A stretch of DNA of 57,941 nt, from contig NZ_RCFQ01000018.1 in assembly GCF_003665155.1 (NCBI RefSeq), positions 1 to 57,941 on the forward strand, written 5' to 3'. Below the pieces are notes generated by a model that searched no databases, had not been told where the DNA came from, and was given only the letters and a program-made list of their open reading frames with translations. The position numbers and the translations under genes are program-made. This stretch comes from Mariprofundus sp. EBB-1. GTDB taxonomy: Bacteria > Pseudomonadota > Zetaproteobacteria > Mariprofundales > Mariprofundaceae. Shown in pieces: positions 41,409-52,195 of this stretch; positions within the stretch are counted from its first letter, which is position 1, and each line of letters opens with the position of its first letter.

Positions 41409-42599
41409 TTACTGTGCATAGAAGGCCGTAGCTGCTGCAATGGCTACACCGTGATTGATGGGGGCGTGCATACGGCTAAGCACATCATCGAGTGCTGAGA
41501 GACAGAGCAGTACATTGTCTTTGCGTGCTGCATAACCCATCAAGCCGATGCGCCACACGTTGCCAGCCATCGGGCCCAAGCCTGCACCAATCTCAAGATT
41601 GTAATCATTGAGTAAGGTAGTGCGCAGAGCAGCATCATCTATGCCTGCCGGGATATGTATAGCATTAAGCTGAGGTAAGCGCTCATTCTCTGCAACCACA
41701 AAGGATAGTCCCATCGCTTCAATGCCTGCTTTTAAGGCGTGATGATGCAGAGCATGACGAGCCCATGCCTGTTCCAGCCCTTCCTCTTTAAGCATGAGTA
41801 GTGATTCATGCAGAGCGTAAAGGGCATTCACTGGTGCGGTATGGTGGTAGGCGCGTTTACTGCCAGACCCCCCGCTTGATCCCCAGTAACCCATGACCAG
41901 ATTCAGATCAAGAAACCAGCTTTGAACAGGGGACTTACGGTTTGTGATGACATCGATAGCGCGTGCACTGAGTGAGATAGGAGACAAACCCGGTGTGCAG
42001 GATAGGCATTTTTGTGTGCCGGCATAGACGGCATCAATCTCCCAATCATCTACCCGCAGCTCTGTGCCACCAAGCGAGGTCACTGCATCCACAATAGCCA
42101 GACAATCGTATTGATGGGCAAGCTTTACCAGCGTTTTTACATCGGAAGAAACGCCTGTTGAGGTTTCGGCATGCACAAACGCTACTACTTTTGCTTCAGG
42201 GTGTTGTCTTAATGCATCTTCGAGTTTTTGAGGGTCACACGCTGTTCCCCAAGTATCCTGCACCATCACAGCTTTGGCACCGCAACGCTCCGCATTCTCT
42301 TTCATACGGCCACCAAACACACCATTTTGACAGATGATTACGGTGTCACCGATTTCAAGCAAGTTGACAAAGCAAGTCTCCATGCCGGCAGAACCCGGTG
42401 CGGAAACAGGAATGGTCAGCTCGTTTTTGGTCTGAAAGGCACTATGAAGCAGTATTTTTATTTCATCCATCATTGCGACAAACATGGGGTCCAGGTGGCC
42501 AATCGTTGGCCTGGCCATAGCTTCTAAAATGCGCGGGTTTACATCCGATGGGCCGGGGCCCATTAAGGTGCGTTGTGGTGGATGAAAAGATAATGTCAT
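41409..42599 (-). CDS. Class V aminotransferase (alanine-glyoxylate / serine-pyruvate type)
   Basis: ATG 42599 with AAGGGG seven bases upstream. The 396-aa PLP enzyme begins with MGPGPSDVNPRI and GHLDPMF, has the SAPGSAGMETCF substrate loop, HAETSTG, IVDAVTSLGG with the cofactor Asp, and the PLP Lys in GTQKCLS. It transfers amino groups between alanine or serine and glyoxylate or pyruvate; exact substrate uncertain. Confidence 0.9.
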   Translation of the reverse strand: MTLSFHPPQRTLMGPGPSDVNPRILEAMARPTIGHLDPMFVAMMDEIKILLHSAFQTKNELTIPVSAPGSAGMETCFVNLLEIGDTVIICQNGVFGGRMKENAERCGAKAVMVQDTWGTACDPQKLEDALRQHPEAKVVAFVHAETSTGVSSDVKTLVKLAHQYDCLAIVDAVTSLGGTELRVDDWEIDAVYAGTQKCLSCTPGLSPISLSARAIDVITNRKSPVQSWFLDLNLVMGYWGSSGGSGSKRAYHHTAPVNALYALHESLLMLKEEGLEQAWARHALHHHALKAGIEAMGLSFVVAENERLPQLNAIHIPAGIDDAALRTTLLNDYNLEIGAGLGPMAGNVWRIGLMGYAARKDNVLLCLSALDDVLSRMHAPINHGVAIAAATAFYAQ

Positions 42600-42655
42600 C
42601 AAAATCCCCTTTTGATTGTAGCTATGGTCGATATAAAACTAATTGACTGCTATGG

Positions 42656-43045
42656 CTAGGACTGTTGCCCGGTTAAAATATGTCTTACTTTATCTTCCAT
42701 CGCATTTAGTTGATAAGGCTTTTGGATAAAACTGAGTCTGCTATCGTTATAGAATAAGGCTTTGACTTCGGCCTCTGTATATCCGGAACAGATCAACACC
42801 TCCAGTTCAGGAGCAAGAGCACGCAGTCGCTTGAGACACTCGATCCCACCCATTTTGGGCATGGTTAAATCCAATAAAACCATATCAATGTGATCCTGAT
42901 GTTGTTGAAAGAGTTCTATCGCATCTATACCATTGATAGCAGTGATCACGTTGATATCGATCTCTTCAAGAATCAATGTGCCAATTTCGCGTAGCATCTC
43001 ATCATCATCTACCAGTAGTACCGTGGGGCTGTGATTTGAATTCAT
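42656..43045 (-). CDS. Single-domain response regulator
   Basis: The 129-aa receiver has LLVDDDEML, phospho-acceptor Asp in MVLLDLTMPKMGG, Ser/Thr at ICSGYT and Lys in IQKPYQ. There is no output domain. It overlaps the HIT gene by four bases; no kinase is adjacent. Confidence 0.88.
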   Translation of the reverse strand: MNSNHSPTVLLVDDDEMLREIGTLILEEIDINVITAINGIDAIELFQQHQDHIDMVLLDLTMPKMGGIECLKRLRALAPELEVLICSGYTEAEVKALFYNDSRLSFIQKPYQLNAMEDKVRHILTGQQS

Positions 43046-43455
43046 TGCAGTTGTTTCTCTTTAAGCAGTAAACGCATTTTTATACATAAATTGTTGCTAT
43101 CATCAGCACTATAGGGGCTAGCAGGTACATTTCCCCAGACTGGGGCTGGCCAGGATTTATCTGTGGTGTAACGGACAATATGATGCACATGTAGTTGTGG
43201 CACCATATTACCTAGAGCCGCAATATTGATTTTATCGGCGTTGAATGCCTGTTCGATACATTCAGCCAGTACGCTTGATTCATGCATCAATTGTTGCTGG
43301 TCTATTTCGCTCAATTGATGAATTTCACGGATGTGCTCACGTTGTGGAACGAGAATAAACCATGGGTAATTGGAATCATTGATCAGCAGTAACAGGCTGA
43401 GAGGGAAGCGACCGACAGTAACACAGTCTTTTTCCAGTTGCGGGTGCAGAATCAT
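43042..43455 (-). CDS. HIT-like domain protein
   Basis: The 137-aa protein has the histidine-triad nucleotide-hydrolase layout, with the C-terminal motif PQLHVHHIVR (His-x-His-His variant of HxHxH). The first part (YPWFILVPQREHIREIHQLS) is typical. Co-translated with the response regulator. Confidence 0.82.
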   Translation of the reverse strand: MILHPQLEKDCVTVGRFPLSLLLLINDSNYPWFILVPQREHIREIHQLSEIDQQQLMHESSVLAECIEQAFNADKINIAALGNMVPQLHVHHIVRYTTDKSWPAPVWGNVPASPYSADDSNNLCIKMRLLLKEKQLQ

Positions 43456-43478
43456 ATGGCTACCTCATACCTTGTTCA

Positions 43479-43940
43479 TTATTTGTTTCTCATGATATGA
43501 CGGGTCAGGAAACGATCCAGTTGATTGGCGAAGTTTTGGCGGTCTGTTTGACTAAATGCAGCAGGACCTCCGGTGATTACTCCATTCCCTCGCAGGTCAT
43601 CCATGAAATTACGCATACTTAAGGCGCTGCGTATATTTTCTGATGTGTACATTTCACCCCTTGGATTCAGCGCAAAACCACCTTTTTCAATCAGCCCGGC
43701 TGCTAACGGAATATCAGCCGTAATTGCCAGATCACCCGGTTCGGCATGATCAATAATGTAGGCATCTGCTACATCTGCACCGGCGGCCACTTTAATCGCA
43801 TTGATATATTCAGATCTGGGGTGTTGAATTTTACTATTGGCGACCAGCGTTAAAGGCAGTTGAACGCGGTCTGCGGCGCGAAACAGAATCTCTTTGATGA
43901 CATTAGGGCAGGCATCAGCATCTATCCAGATTCTAAACAA
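43479..43940 (-). CDS. yaiI: YaiI/YqxD family protein (UPF0178)
   Basis: The 153-aa product begins [17 protein letters not shown], the family hallmark, and contains [20 protein letters not shown] and LNPRGEMYT. The fold is PIN/FEN-like; function unknown. The start codon appears to be TTG. Confidence 0.9.
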   Translation of the reverse strand: MFRIWIDADACPNVIKEILFRAADRVQLPLTLVANSKIQHPRSEYINAIKVAAGADVADAYIIDHAEPGDLAITADIPLAAGLIEKGGFALNPRGEMYTSENIRSALSMRNFMDDLRGNGVITGGPAAFSQTDRQNFANQLDRFLTRHIMRNK

Positions 43941-43983
43941 TCGAAACGCCAGTCAAAACGAAGTTCTTTTTAGTGCATGCATG

Positions 43984-44661
43984 CTAGTTGATTTCCTTGT
44001 TTGCCCGCATTAAATCCACCGGGCGACCAATATCATACCAGTAGCCGTGATGTAAGAACCCTGAACAGCGGTTTTTGGCCATGCACTCTCTGAGGGTGCG
44101 AGCCAGCGAAAAAGGTTCGTGGTCTTTATAATGTTGAAATACTGCATCATCCCACACAGATACACCTGAAAAAGTATAGCGATCATAACCATTCATTGTC
44201 ACCAGCTCATTATGCAGGACAAAATCACCCAGCGGGTTATGGCGTGGGTTATTCACTAGTGCAATAGATGCGCCTTTTTCGGGCAGCATGTGTGCCAGAC
44301 GTTGTACATCAATATTGGCTAACACGTCGGAATTGTAAACCAGTACAGCGCCATTACCGGGCAGGAGTGAGAGTGCTTTTTTGACACCGCCACCAGAATT
44401 GAGCAACTCTTCTTCGTAACTGATAGATATATTGCAACCAAATTGTGAACCATTACCAAGATAGTCTGCCAACTGTTCGGCCTGGTGGTGTGCGTTAACG
44501 GCAATCTCATGAATACCCTGAGATGCTAGTGAGCGAATGACATGAGCAATAGCCGGTTCACCAGCTATTTGCATCAACGCCTTGGGTTTGTGATCCGTCA
44601 TCCATTTTAAACGCGTTCCTAATCCTGCGGCCAGAATTACAGCCCGATCTATATGCCTCAT
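43984..44661 (-). CDS. murU: Sugar-phosphate nucleotidyltransferase, MurU-like
   Basis: The 225-aa enzyme has the NTP-transferase signature AAGLGTRLKWMTDHKPKAL, then VYNSDVLANID with the metal Asp, and a C-terminal YWYDIGRPVDL. The size and motifs fit MurNAc-1-phosphate uridylyltransferase of cell-wall recycling. The usual partner kinase AmgK is not adjacent, so specificity is inferred. Confidence 0.8.
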   Translation of the reverse strand: MRHIDRAVILAAGLGTRLKWMTDHKPKALMQIAGEPAIAHVIRSLASQGIHEIAVNAHHQAEQLADYLGNGSQFGCNISISYEEELLNSGGGVKKALSLLPGNGAVLVYNSDVLANIDVQRLAHMLPEKGASIALVNNPRHNPLGDFVLHNELVTMNGYDRYTFSGVSVWDDAVFQHYKDHEPFSLARTLRECMAKNRCSGFLHHGYWYDIGRPVDLMRANKEIN

Positions 44662-44717
44662 TGAAGTCCCCTATAACATCCATGTCAAAACGTAGTGACT
44701 TCCAATTCACTACAATC

Positions 44718-45641
44718 CTATCCAATCCCCAGTTTGTCCATTAGCTCAGGCATTTTTTCAAGTGCAGCCTGACGTCCCATCTCGATTTCCTGCTCGGGAT
44801 GAGAAAAATCATTCCATTGTGTAAATCCAACCAGAGGTTCAATCAACACATCTGCAAAGTCTTTATTGTATTTGCGTAAATACAAGGACTTGATTTGTGT
44901 CGCCCAATCCAGCATCTCATATACATTGCCCGGTTCGATATCTTTAACTGGCCTTGCCCCTACATTCACGGCTAATACCAGTTGATCAGGGGCTGCAAGC
45001 ATTCGCGCCTCCTGAGCTGGAATATCTGAACCCAAACCACCATCAACGTATTTTTTATTGTTGATGCCTACCGGGTCAAATACACCGGGGATGGCCATAC
45101 TGGCAGCAATCGCGCAGGGCAGTTTAATATCAGAATTAGCAGAAAACAAATGGCATTCACCATTGGGGAACTCTACGGCGGTGATATACATGGGAATGTC
45201 AGTGTCGTTAAAACAGCTTTCTCCACAAAATTCATGGGCGATATCGATGAGAGCAGTGGTATCTGCAATAGAAAGTCCGGTTGAGGCACGGGCTAATAAA
45301 ACGGTTTGACGGGCTGCTGTGGATAGCTTGGTGAACCAGTTCTTATCATTTCTGTCCGGTTCATCCACTGCTGGCAGAGACAGATTGGTAAAATGTTCCG
45401 ATGCTAAAATGGTTTGCGCGCGTGCAATGACAGCTTTGGCATCGGGATTGACTGCATACATCGAACCAAACAGAGCTCCGATACTGCTGCCGATAATAGC
45501 ATCGGGTTTAAGATGATGCGCTTCCAACACATCAAGTACACCCAAGTGTGCAAGTCCTCTGCCGCCACCGCCACCAAGAGCAAGTATGAAGCCATTCTTT
45601 TTAACTCTTCGTGCTGCCGTTATACGTTCAAGTAGATTCAT
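44718..45641 (-). CDS. Patatin-like phospholipase (RssA type)
   Basis: The 307-aa serine hydrolase has the oxyanion loop GGGGGRGLAHLG, nucleophile Ser in GSSIGA, and catalytic Asp in YVDGGLGSDIP. There is no signal peptide, so it is cytosolic or membrane-associated. It releases fatty acids from lipids in this family. Confidence 0.9.
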   Translation of the reverse strand: MNLLERITAARRVKKNGFILALGGGGGRGLAHLGVLDVLEAHHLKPDAIIGSSIGALFGSMYAVNPDAKAVIARAQTILASEHFTNLSLPAVDEPDRNDKNWFTKLSTAARQTVLLARASTGLSIADTTALIDIAHEFCGESCFNDTDIPMYITAVEFPNGECHLFSANSDIKLPCAIAASMAIPGVFDPVGINNKKYVDGGLGSDIPAQEARMLAAPDQLVLAVNVGARPVKDIEPGNVYEMLDWATQIKSLYLRKYNKDFADVLIEPLVGFTQWNDFSHPEQEIEMGRQAALEKMPELMDKLGIG

Positions 45642-45686
45642 ATCAGCTTACCTTTACCTATGTTTCATGATACATACTCAACGAGA

Positions 45687-48275
45687 CTATTTTTTAGGTA
45701 ATGTTGCAACGCGAGCAAGTTTTTCGCATAAAGCTGTTATATCATCCGTCGATAGTGGTTCAGATTGCTTACTCTCAAGGAAAAAAACATCCACTGCGCG
45801 CTCACCAAAGGTAGATACAGATGCACCATGCAGGCTGTATCCTTCGCGGCTGATGGCATCCGCCAATCTAGCTAATAATCTTGGCTGATCTGCAGCTGAA
45901 ACTTCGATTGCTGTTTCTCTATATGATGCTTTGGGCAGTTCCCGTACACGAACAGGAACACGTTTCATAAGCACATTCACTTTGAACTTTTTATGGATAT
46001 CGAGTTTGTCGAGTTGATCCTGATCGAGCACTTTGGAGACCCGTGATTGCAAGCGCTGTAGATCAGAATCAATGTTAAAAGGGGCTCCTTCATTACCTTG
46101 CAAATGAAAGACATCCAAAATGCGTTCATCGGCAAGTTTATAAGCCTGAGCCGAAATAATATTGGCTGGCCCTGAAGTGAGCGTGGCTGCAAGTGTTGCA
46201 AACAGGCCAGTACGAGGTTTAGCTACTACAATGGCCAGCGTTTCCGCGCGTTTTTTATCCACCCACAGATGTATAGCGCTACCACTATTTTTAATCAGCA
46301 GGGATGCAATTTCAGTTAACTGACCGGGTGGAAAATGCATGACACACGATTTCGGAATCAGTGCCATAGCTGCTTGCAGCCTTGATCTATGTGTGTCATT
46401 TTTATCTTGCTCAAGTACGGTTTCAATGCGGGTGCGGTAGCGTTCTTTGGCGGCTTCACCACCGGCATCTTCACCGAGCAGACAGTCAGAGGTAGCATGA
46501 TAAAGTTCTTGAAGTAGCGAACCTTTCCAATCGTTCCAGACATTCGGGCCAACAGCTGCAATGTCGGCAACACTTAACAGTAGCAAATAATCAAGCCGTT
46601 CCGAATCACCAACACGCTGTGCAAAAGCATTGATCACATCCGGATCGGAGAGATCAAACCGCTGACTTTTCACGGCCATTAACAGATGCTCTTCTACAAG
46701 CCAGCTTACCAGATCCGTAGCATCACGATTTAATCCAATGCGCTGGCAAAAACGACGCGCAATGATAGCTCCGTTTTGCGAGTGGTCGCCTTCCATGCCT
46801 TTGGCGATATCATGAAAAATAAGTGCTATATAAAGCAGTTCAGGGCGCTTGATTTTCAGGCAAATATCATGTGCTAACGGTAGGCGGGCATCGCGATTGC
46901 GATGCCAGAAATTACGCGCTTCGCCAAGCGCACGCAAGGTGTGCTCATCCACGGTACACGCGTGGTAACGGTTGAACTGGCCAAGACCAACAACATCGCG
47001 GAATTCCGGGATAAAACGGCCTAGAACCCCTGTAATATTCATGCCGCGTAAGGTCCAGTGCACATTGCGTTTATGTCTCAGAATCTGCAAAAACAGAGCG
47101 TGTGCTTCAGGGTTGTCACGAAATTTATTATCGATTAGTCCTACATCTGCGCGAATTTGACGCAAGACTTGGCTGGACAGAAGCCTACGATCCTCCTGAG
47201 AGATAAGAAATACTCTCAACAAGCGTAGTGGGTCTTCTTTGAATACATCCGCATCACGAATGCCAACCCTGTTACCTTCTAGTGTAAACCCATCTCCAAT
47301 ATCACGTTTGAATGTAAAATATTGAGGGTTGAGCAGCTCTTGAAAATGCAGACGCATCATGCCGGTGATGCGAGATATGCGTCCGACATGGCGGAAATAT
47401 TCTTTCATAAATGCATCTACACCAGGTAGATGTTTAATTACAGATTCATAATGCATGCGTTCGGCCAATATGATTTGCTGTTCGAAACCCAAACGATCTG
47501 AAGCACGTTTGACTTCCAGATGCAGAGCAGCACGGCAGCGCCAGAGAAATTCCTGAGCTTCTAATAATTGATCCCGTTCTAACTCGGAAATTGCGCCATG
47601 TTGTACCAGATCATGAACATTATCGCGGCCGTACCATGCCTTGGCGAGCCAGAATACCGTCTGTACATCACGCAAACCACCACGGGCCTCTTTGATGTCC
47701 GGTTCCATCATAAAAGCAGAGCGGCCCGTGCGATCATAACGCGCTTCCAGCTCAATAAGTTTGGCATCAATAAAGGCCTTACGGTTTTTTTTGAAAAAGG
47801 TTTTCAGATTGTCATTCAATGCATTGTAATAATAACCGGAGCCCATTAACAGACGGGACTCCAGCGCCGCTGTTGCCGAAGCCCAGTCCTCATTGAGATG
47901 TTGCATGGTCTCTTTGATGTTACGCACCGCATAGCCAATATGTGCTCCCATGTCCCATAAAGCACGTAAAAAGGATTGCATCTCCTCTTCTACTTCGGAT
48001 GAGAGTGACTCAGGTACCAGGAACCATAAGTCCCAATCAGAATGTGGCGCCAATTCACCACGGCCGTACCCGCCTACAGCTACCAGATCAACGCAAGCCG
48101 AGGCCATCGGAGCCTGTTTTTGCCATAACTCAATCAATAAGGCATCTACTCCTGCACACATCTGCTGGCTTAAAGCAGCCCCATTAGCGCCGGCATCAAA
48201 GGCATCGCCTACAGCCTCATAGAGTGCTTGTATCTGTTCTTTTTCCGGAAGAGCAACAGGGGCGTTTGCGGCCAT
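45687..48275 (-). CDS. glnD: [Protein-PII] uridylyltransferase / uridylyl-removing enzyme
   Basis: The 862-aa protein has the nucleotidyltransferase motif GGYGRGELAPHSDWDLWFL, a GlnE-like middle region, an HD domain (FHDIAKGMEGDHSQNGA) and two C-terminal ACT domains (near 690 and 800). It modifies PII in response to glutamine. AAGGAGAAATA precedes the ATG, and the start overlaps the stop of the upstream lipoprotein gene. Confidence 0.96.
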   Translation of the reverse strand: MAANAPVALPEKEQIQALYEAVGDAFDAGANGAALSQQMCAGVDALLIELWQKQAPMASACVDLVAVGGYGRGELAPHSDWDLWFLVPESLSSEVEEEMQSFLRALWDMGAHIGYAVRNIKETMQHLNEDWASATAALESRLLMGSGYYYNALNDNLKTFFKKNRKAFIDAKLIELEARYDRTGRSAFMMEPDIKEARGGLRDVQTVFWLAKAWYGRDNVHDLVQHGAISELERDQLLEAQEFLWRCRAALHLEVKRASDRLGFEQQIILAERMHYESVIKHLPGVDAFMKEYFRHVGRISRITGMMRLHFQELLNPQYFTFKRDIGDGFTLEGNRVGIRDADVFKEDPLRLLRVFLISQEDRRLLSSQVLRQIRADVGLIDNKFRDNPEAHALFLQILRHKRNVHWTLRGMNITGVLGRFIPEFRDVVGLGQFNRYHACTVDEHTLRALGEARNFWHRNRDARLPLAHDICLKIKRPELLYIALIFHDIAKGMEGDHSQNGAIIARRFCQRIGLNRDATDLVSWLVEEHLLMAVKSQRFDLSDPDVINAFAQRVGDSERLDYLLLLSVADIAAVGPNVWNDWKGSLLQELYHATSDCLLGEDAGGEAAKERYRTRIETVLEQDKNDTHRSRLQAAMALIPKSCVMHFPPGQLTEIASLLIKNSGSAIHLWVDKKRAETLAIVVAKPRTGLFATLAATLTSGPANIISAQAYKLADERILDVFHLQGNEGAPFNIDSDLQRLQSRVSKVLDQDQLDKLDIHKKFKVNVLMKRVPVRVRELPKASYRETAIEVSAADQPRLLARLADAISREGYSLHGASVSTFGERAVDVFFLESKQSEPLSTDDITALCEKLARVATLPKK

Positions 48276-48592
48276 TATTTCTCCTTACATCGGTAGATAT
48301 TAAAAACCTGCTCTCCATCAATCACTTTGCTGATGGCGACAGCGCTATCACCATGAATTTCGGCCGCTGAGTTGCGTGCCAGTGTTTCCAGCTCTTCACT
48401 GACTTGTTGCTCAGAGCGGGGGATAAACGCGATGCTGTCCAACACAGATACCGTTGTTTGGCCGATGCGTGTACATTGCTCAATTTGATTGTGGTAAAGA
48501 ATACGCACCTGTACAGCTTCAGGTGTAGTTTTCACCCATGTGCAGCTTGCCAGAAGAGCTGTGGCCAATATAATCCATGTTAAGTTTCTCAT
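48275..48592 (-). CDS. DUF4156-like lipoprotein
   Basis: The 105-aa product starts [17 protein letters not shown] (lipobox LASC), followed by a compact domain with two further Cys (QCTRIG and IYRCKEK). It overlaps both mutS and glnD by a few bases, giving a mutS-lipoprotein-glnD operon. Function unknown. Confidence 0.75.
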   Translation of the reverse strand: MRNLTWIILATALLASCTWVKTTPEAVQVRILYHNQIEQCTRIGQTTVSVLDSIAFIPRSEQQVSEELETLARNSAAEIHGDSAVAISKVIDGEQVFNIYRCKEK

Positions 48593-51183
48593 TTCCCAGT
48601 AACCTCATTTTTTAAACTATCGAGCAGCATTAAAGCATCCAGTGGCCGCATATGTTCCACGTCAACGCCAGCCAGTTTATCACGCAAAGCACGTAAACTC
48701 TGCAATTCCGCTTCCTGCTGTCGCTTTTCTGCCACAGCGAACAGACCAAGTTGTGACTTTCCTGATTCAGCAGCTAGCTCTGAACCATGTTCCAGACGAA
48801 ATAGATGTTCACGGGCGCGTTTGATAACTTCTCTTGGCAGGCCAGCCAGTTGCGCTACCGCAATACCATAGGATTGATCAGCTGCATCCTCGATGACCTG
48901 ATGCATAAATATCACGGTTCCATTCCATTCGCGCACCGTTACAGAAGCATTAAAGGCTGGTTTGTACTCATCGGGCAGTTCAGTCAGTTCATGATAGTGG
49001 GTGGCGAACAACGTCAGTACATCATCGGATTTGATCAATGATTCAGCTACAGACCAGGCAATAGCCAGACCATCCCAAGTGCTGGTACCACGTCCGATTT
49101 CATCAATAATGACCAGTGAACGTGGTTCTAGTTGGTTGAGAATAGTGGCTGTTTCCATCATTTCGACCATGAAGGTGGAGCGACCACTGGCCAGCTCATC
49201 ACCGGCACCAACACGGGTAAAGATGCGTTTGGTTAATGGGATGCGCGCCTCTTCAGCAGGTACAAAACAGCCTGTGTGTGCGAGCCATACGATCCATGCT
49301 ACCTGGCGCATATAGGTGGATTTACCACCCATGTTCGGACCTGTGAGCAGCATGAATCGACGTGACTTTAAGTCCATGTGCGTATCATTCGCGACAAACG
49401 GTTCATCACTGCTTAGATGCCGTTCTACAACCGGGTGACGGCCTGCTACCAGTTTTAAGGCGCGGCCAGTATGCATTTCAGGTTGTATATAATGATAAGT
49501 GCGGGCCAGATGTGCAAAACAGGCCAGTACATCCAGTGTTGCTACTGCACGGGCGGCCATTTGAATCGCTGTGGCCTGCTGACATAATTGCAAGCGGAGT
49601 GCTTCAATCAGCCCAGCTTCGGTTTGCATGGCTGCATCTTGGGCGCCAAGAATCTCGGATTCAAAACTGTGTAACTCATCTGTAATAAAGCGTTCTGCAT
49701 TTACCAGTGTCTGTTTGCGGACATATTCTACCGGAGCATCTTTGGCCTGAGCTTTGGAAATTTCAATAAAATAGCCGAAAACCTTATTATATTTCACCCG
49801 CAGGTTTGGCAGGCCTGTACGCTCGCGTTCACGGGTTTCATAATCACGTAACCAGGCATTGGCATCGTTGGCTAAGCCGCGCAAACGATCCAGTTCGGCA
49901 TCGAAACCCTGGCGAATCATACCGCCATCACGAAAATTTTGCGGTGTGATATCAACAATAGCTTTGCATAATGTATCGGCTAATGCTTCAAGTCCATGCA
50001 GTGAAGCCGTGATGCTGGCAAACAAACCACTGCGATCACCAAGTGTGTGTGATAATTCTGGCAGAGCCAACAGGGCATCAGCTAATCCACGATAATCGCG
50101 TGGGATCGCCCGCCCCAGCACAATACGGGTAAGCATGCGCTCCATATCACGCACGCCATTCAAATGCTGACGTAGTGCATCCAGTGTTTCACTATCGTCC
50201 ATTAAACTTTTTACTGCACTCTGGCGTTCACGCAGTGCATCCAGATCGGTAAGTGGTCGATCAATCCAGTTGCGCAACAGACGCGCCCCCATGGGGGTCG
50301 ATGTTTCATCTAACACGGCAATCATGCCTGCTTTCGGATCTCCACTGAGTGAACTGTACAGTTCCAGATTGCGGCGTGAACGCATATCAATGCGCATACC
50401 ATCGGCCTGTTCAATGAATACGGGTAGAGAGAGATGTTCTAAGGCGCATTTCTGCGTCTGGCCCAGATAGACCAGCACTGCGCCAACGGCGGCGGCGGCT
50501 TGTTGATGATCATCCAGATTCAATGATTGCCAATCTGAGACACCGAAATGCTGTTCTAACTGCTCACGGGCTACGCTGGCAGAAAAGCTCCAGTCACCGG
50601 GGCATGTCTGGGTAGCCTGGATGGGGGAGTCTTCGTTATGCATCAACAGTAACTCGGCGGGATTTAGTACGGTAAGTTGCTCTTCCAGTGCGACATCACC
50701 ACTGCCTTCAAGCAGATGCCAGTGGCCGCACGATAGATCTATTGAAGCCAGACCCCAGCGTTCATTCTTTTTATAGCAGGCTACCAGAGAAGCTGAGCTG
50801 GCTTGATCGAGTAGTTCTGATTCAGTAATCGTACCGGCAGTGACTACCCGCACAACATCACGCCGTACCGGTCCTTTGGAACCGTCCGGGGCTTCCATCT
50901 GCTCACATACGGCAACACGTTTTCCAGCAGCAACCAAACGTGCCAGATAGTTCTCCGCCTGATGCCAGGGGACACCGGCCATGGGAATATCATCACCATT
51001 GGCTTTGCCGCGTTTGGTCAGTGTGATATCCAGAATTTTTGATGCTTCTACAGCATCCTCGAAAAACATTTCGTAAAAATCACCCATGCGATAAAACAGC
51101 AGACAATCCGAATATTCGGATTTGATCTTCAGGTACTGTTTCATCATGGGTGTGTGGGTTTGTTCAACCGACTTTTTTGTCAT
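48589..51183 (-). CDS. mutS: DNA mismatch repair protein MutS
   Basis: Start chosen at ATG 51183 ([18 protein letters not shown]), giving 864 aa; a 27-codon upstream extension is atypical. The mismatch-binding Phe-x-Glu lies in [13 protein letters not shown]. The ATPase has Walker [14 protein letters not shown], Walker [17 protein letters not shown] and a C-terminal dimer region. Confidence 0.97.
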   Translation of the reverse strand: MTKKSVEQTHTPMMKQYLKIKSEYSDCLLFYRMGDFYEMFFEDAVEASKILDITLTKRGKANGDDIPMAGVPWHQAENYLARLVAAGKRVAVCEQMEAPDGSKGPVRRDVVRVVTAGTITESELLDQASSASLVACYKKNERWGLASIDLSCGHWHLLEGSGDVALEEQLTVLNPAELLLMHNEDSPIQATQTCPGDWSFSASVAREQLEQHFGVSDWQSLNLDDHQQAAAAVGAVLVYLGQTQKCALEHLSLPVFIEQADGMRIDMRSRRNLELYSSLSGDPKAGMIAVLDETSTPMGARLLRNWIDRPLTDLDALRERQSAVKSLMDDSETLDALRQHLNGVRDMERMLTRIVLGRAIPRDYRGLADALLALPELSHTLGDRSGLFASITASLHGLEALADTLCKAIVDITPQNFRDGGMIRQGFDAELDRLRGLANDANAWLRDYETRERERTGLPNLRVKYNKVFGYFIEISKAQAKDAPVEYVRKQTLVNAERFITDELHSFESEILGAQDAAMQTEAGLIEALRLQLCQQATAIQMAARAVATLDVLACFAHLARTYHYIQPEMHTGRALKLVAGRHPVVERHLSSDEPFVANDTHMDLKSRRFMLLTGPNMGGKSTYMRQVAWIVWLAHTGCFVPAEEARIPLTKRIFTRVGAGDELASGRSTFMVEMMETATILNQLEPRSLVIIDEIGRGTSTWDGLAIAWSVAESLIKSDDVLTLFATHYHELTELPDEYKPAFNASVTVREWNGTVIFMHQVIEDAADQSYGIAVAQLAGLPREVIKRAREHLFRLEHGSELAAESGKSQLGLFAVAEKRQQEAELQSLRALRDKLAGVDVEHMRPLDALMLLDSLKNEVTGK

Positions 51184-51517
51184 GGCCGCAATGTAACACG
51201 GAGCACATGGATGCTTAAGAAAGAAAAACAGAGCAGTGCGTTCAGGCAGAATATTTAATGACAAAAGACAGATTTAGGCCCGGAGGATATGCATCAGGGG
51301 AGGGGGGGGGAGATAACATATCCAGCCGGGCCAATTCTGTAATACAATCTATCGGAAGATAGCGTATTTACTTTAGCATTTGCAGCCAAGTAGTTTCAGA
51401 TGGGCTGAATCTAGTGGGAATTTTTATTCATAATGTGATCTACGTCATAAAAAATGAAAAAAGATCGATGCTATGCAACCATTTGTATTGAATAAGCTCT
51501 GCGCGCACTATTGAGAC
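51184..51517. other. Divergent spacer between mutS and a two-component operon
   Basis: No gene supported. It holds both promoters and a G-rich tract (GGGGA followed by nine G at 51302-51310). Confidence 0.45.
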
Positions 51518-52195
51518 ATGCGTATCTTATTGGTGGAAGATGATGACAGACAAGCGGAATTTATTGTTCAGGGACTAAAGCAGGCAGGTGTAAGCGTAGA
51601 TCATGCAGGTGATGGTGAGGACGGGCTATGTCAGGCATTGGCCGCTCCTTACGATGTCTATGTGTTTGATTTGATGTTACCGGTCCGGGATGGACTATCA
51701 TTGATCCATGAAGTGAGAGCTAGAGGTATTACAACGCCGATTCTGGTGCTTAGCGCGCGCAATTCAGTGGATGACCGTGTTAAAGGTTTGCAGGCAGGCG
51801 GCGATGATTATCTTGTCAAGCCGTTTGCATTTTCAGAGTTATTGGCGCGTGTCCAAGCACTCTACCGGCGTGCTACAGGTATGAGCGAACCGACGCAGTT
51901 GGCACAGGGGTCTCTGCAACTGGATCTGCAACGGCGTAAGGCATGGCGCGGTGAACAGGTGTTGGATTTGCAGCCTAAGGAGTTCGCTCTGCTCGAATAT
52001 CTGATGCGTAATGCGGGCCGAGTGGTTTCCAAAACAATGATTATGGAGCATGTCTGGGATTATAATTTTGATCCGCAGACCAATGTGGTGGAAGCGCGTA
52101 TTTCCAGATTGCGAGAGAAGGTGGATCGTCCCTTCACACAGCCATTGATTCATACGGTTCGTGGCATCGGTTACATGTTGGAAGATCAATCCTGA
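51518..52195 (+). CDS. OmpR/PhoB-family response regulator
   Basis: The 225-aa protein has a receiver (Asp in VFDLMLPVRDG, Lys in LVKPFAF) and a winged-helix output domain (LQPKEFALLEYLMRNAGRVV, ISRLREKVD). It is QseB/CopR-like. It overlaps its kinase by one base. Confidence 0.93.
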   Translation: MRILLVEDDDRQAEFIVQGLKQAGVSVDHAGDGEDGLCQALAAPYDVYVFDLMLPVRDGLSLIHEVRARGITTPILVLSARNSVDDRVKGLQAGGDDYLVKPFAFSELLARVQALYRRATGMSEPTQLAQGSLQLDLQRRKAWRGEQVLDLQPKEFALLEYLMRNAGRVVSKTMIMEHVWDYNFDPQTNVVEARISRLREKVDRPFTQPLIHTVRGIGYMLEDQS